Below, piece after piece: positions 62,792 to 64,000 of a stretch of 64,000 nt of DNA (position 1 is its first letter; every line of letters starts with the position of its first letter). Under the pieces are notes generated by a model that worked only from the letters and a program-made list of their open reading frames with translations, was not told the origin of the DNA and did no database searches. The DNA is taken from positions 1,492,001 through 1,556,000 of the forward strand of contig JAQFVV010006199.1 in NCBI GenBank assembly GCA_028023455.1, given 5' to 3'. Source of the stretch: Epiperipatus broadwayi. Its lineage: Eukaryota; Onychophora; Udeonychophora; Euonychophora; Peripatidae. The translations under genes were made by a program, and so were the position numbers.

Positions 62792-62950
62792 GGTCTGCCT
62801 CAGTGATGCCATGTGCATTTACTCTAGTACTGTCTCTCGATGCTTTGTGTACATCCATGTAGTGAGCCTGAAGGCGATCTCTGAGGTGTTCTTCAATATG
62901 TTGAATCATTTGGTGGCCAGTGGTTTGAAAACCATTGATAGTTATAATTG
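62135..62950 (-). pseudogene. LINE reverse transcriptase, two frames
   Basis: Frame 62457-62909: an N-terminal helix, a proline run produced by the G33 tract, VQIDITEAFDSV (motif A) and IPQGSPLNTLF (motif B). A frame break near 62460 separates it from frame 62135-62374, which starts at the catalytic MDDI (preceded in the same frame by an Ala-Tyr) and continues with LTINPEKLSSF and FLGFPI. The order and spacing are those of a non-LTR RT. Confidence 0.82.
62758..62790 (+). repeat. G33 homopolymer within the LINE RT
   Basis: Thirty-three consecutive G on the plus strand, by far the longest G run in the window. It is read as a proline run in the RT frame, at a point where related proteins have ordinary coding sequence. 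It could form G-quadruplexes and is prone to slippage. Confidence 0.9.
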
Positions 62951-63199
62951 TTGGAGTGGTTTGTTTTGATTTTGCACCTAAAGCCCACCGCAGGTATCCT
63001 CTTGTCCAACAGTGTTGTGATGGCAGGAAAATCTTAGATCTCTTAATAGCTATATGTTCTGCTATTGTTGTTTGTTTATGTTTATATTGATTTTTGGAGC
63101 AAGTAAATTTTCTATAGGTTCAGGGTCTATAGCAAAAGTCTTGATCTTATTGTGGATATGTTCTAATTCTTTGAATAGGGTGGTAGGTCCTTTGACTTC

Positions 63200-63742
63200 C
63201 TAAGTATAGTATGCTATTAAGGTCTGTAATATTCCTATGAATGAAAACCAAGCTTCTTCTGGAGGCCTAGAAAGAATATCAATCTTATGAAACAGAATGT
63301 ATGTTTCAGAGAAAAAGACTTCTGTCGTGGCAGCACGAGTTAGTACTCTAATAGTTTTGTTGAGACTGATTGTGGTACAGTTTATAGTTAATAGTGCTTG
63401 GTGGTCTGAGAAGGTGACTGGCTGGAAGGTGGCCTCCAGACCGAGGTGTAATTCTGGGGTATAAAATAAGAGGTCTATTAGAGAGTGCTGAGTTTTATTG
63501 TAAAAAGAGAAGGTGTTGGGTGGGAAGAAGCCTCTTCCATTTAAAAAGCCTCGGTCAAGCAGGTGTAAATATTTTAATGTGAAGCAGTCATAGGAAATTT
63601 TAAAATCCCCCATGAGGATTGAGGGAACATCGTTATTAGCAGTGAGCATATTAATAGTTTGAATAACTTTTAAAATAGTTGTTATATTATTAGGTAGATA
63701 TACATAGAATGCATTGAACGTGTTACTATCATAACTTTTCAC
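63200..63742 (-). pseudogene. LINE endonuclease domain (APE type), partial
   Basis: About 180 codons. FNAFYVYLPNN corresponds to the strand preceding the catalytic Asp/Asn; ILMGDFKIS is the GDFN motif with Asn replaced by Lys; SLIDLLFYTP and FSDHQALL (catalytic Asp-His) follow. The annotated first codon is a GTG inside the domain; the frame continues 15 bp further upstream, so the true start is lost. The Asn-to-Lys change probably inactivates it. Confidence 0.8.
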
Positions 63743-63760
63743 AGTTAAAGAAATAAAATG

Positions 63761-64000
63761 CCTTTATTGTGATAATTGTAGTTGATTGTTATTGTTATAG
63801 TTCTGTATAAAAGTTACTTAGTTTGTAGTGTGCTAGACCATGATGGTGTGCTTGCCGAACTTAACGAATGCTCATTGTTTTTTAATGGTGTTGCAGTTTA
63901 TGATAGTTCATTACTATAAAACAATGGATTATTTTTTATATTGTTTATATATGTATAATGTGTATAGAAGTTTCGTGCATTTATATGTATGTTCGTTTGT
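63761..64000. other. AT-rich non-coding stretch at the window edge
   Basis: No feature recognised; LINE similarity cannot be followed past about 63.76 kb. Confidence 0.5.

Larger units (their letters stand above)
61286..63760 (-). mobile_element. L1/Tx1-like LINE, ORF2 region, decayed
   Basis: The minus strand carries, in order, an endonuclease domain (63200-63760), reverse transcriptase (about 62135-62950) and a C-terminal region ending in a CCHC-type zinc-knuckle (61286-62079). They lie in at least five frames with stops between. The order EN-RT-Cys/His is that of LINE ORF2. The YMDDI box followed by an INPEKL helix and the C-terminal C-x2-C-x7-H-x4-C knuckle suggest the L1/Tx1 group, in contrast to the RTE elements elsewhere in the window. 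Its 5' portion (start of EN, any ORF1) is missing or runs beyond recognisable sequence at 63.76 kb. Confidence 0.8.

Noticed and set aside
61673-62969. Plus-strand open frames at 61673-61873 and 62727-62969
   Set aside because: They are shadows of the minus-strand LINE; the second is driven by the G run.

Overview
The window reads as repeat-dominated, very AT-rich eukaryotic DNA, most likely from an invertebrate animal. It carries decayed non-LTR retrotransposons, Penelope-like retroelements (PLEs), a Merlin-type and a possible Tigger-type DNA transposon, tRNA-like SINE pieces, foldback MITEs, many (TA)n tracts, and no prokaryotic gene organisation. I cannot name the species. I found no convincing intact host gene; all recognisable coding sequence belongs to mobile elements, and almost all of it is broken by frameshifts or stops.

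Layout: 1.4-3.5 kb holds a 5'-truncated RTE-type LINE. At 6.0-6.25 kb is the 3' tail of a PLE. At 6.9-11.9 kb and 23.6-28.7 kb are two diverged copies of one roughly 5 kb repeat family with no intact ORF; a possible third copy begins near 28.9 kb. At 15.7-16.6 kb is a foldback/SINE-like cluster beside a possible Tigger transposase remnant. At 28.98-30.16 kb and 32.69-33.12 kb are two short PLE copies, each bounded by long inverted repeats and apparent target-site duplications. SINE-like tRNA-derived pieces lie at 37.3 and 39.15 kb. A larger decayed PLE (reverse transcriptase plus GIY-YIG endonuclease) lies on the minus strand at 45.05-47.05 kb. The endonuclease half of the RTE LINE is at 50.3-51.5 kb, a 200 bp palindromic MITE at 52.0 kb, an LTR-like segment at 54.3-54.9 kb, a Merlin (ISXO2-like) transposase pseudogene at 56.2-57.1 kb, a perfect 30-bp-TIR MITE at 60.2 kb, and a second LINE (L1/Tx1-like) on the minus strand at 61.3-63.8 kb that contains a 33-base G run.

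The outstanding feature is 39,574-43,866. It is a nearly homogeneous array of about ten and a half units of 408-410 bp, visibly less AT-rich than its surroundings. About 6.5 units lie in one orientation, followed directly by about 4 units in the other. Every unit that spans the site carries a complete type-I hammerhead self-cleaving ribozyme: all core nucleotides, a 6 bp proximal and 5 bp distal stem I separated by an internal loop, a short stem II, and a fully palindromic stem III (ATCATGAT). There are 11 ribozymes, 7 on the minus strand and 4 on the plus strand. This is the architecture expected of an animal retrozyme: a non-autonomous circular-RNA retroelement whose transcript self-cleaves into unit-length RNA. 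Here it is arranged as a giant inverted repeat. PLEs, the suspected mobilising partners of such elements, occur at least four times in the same window.
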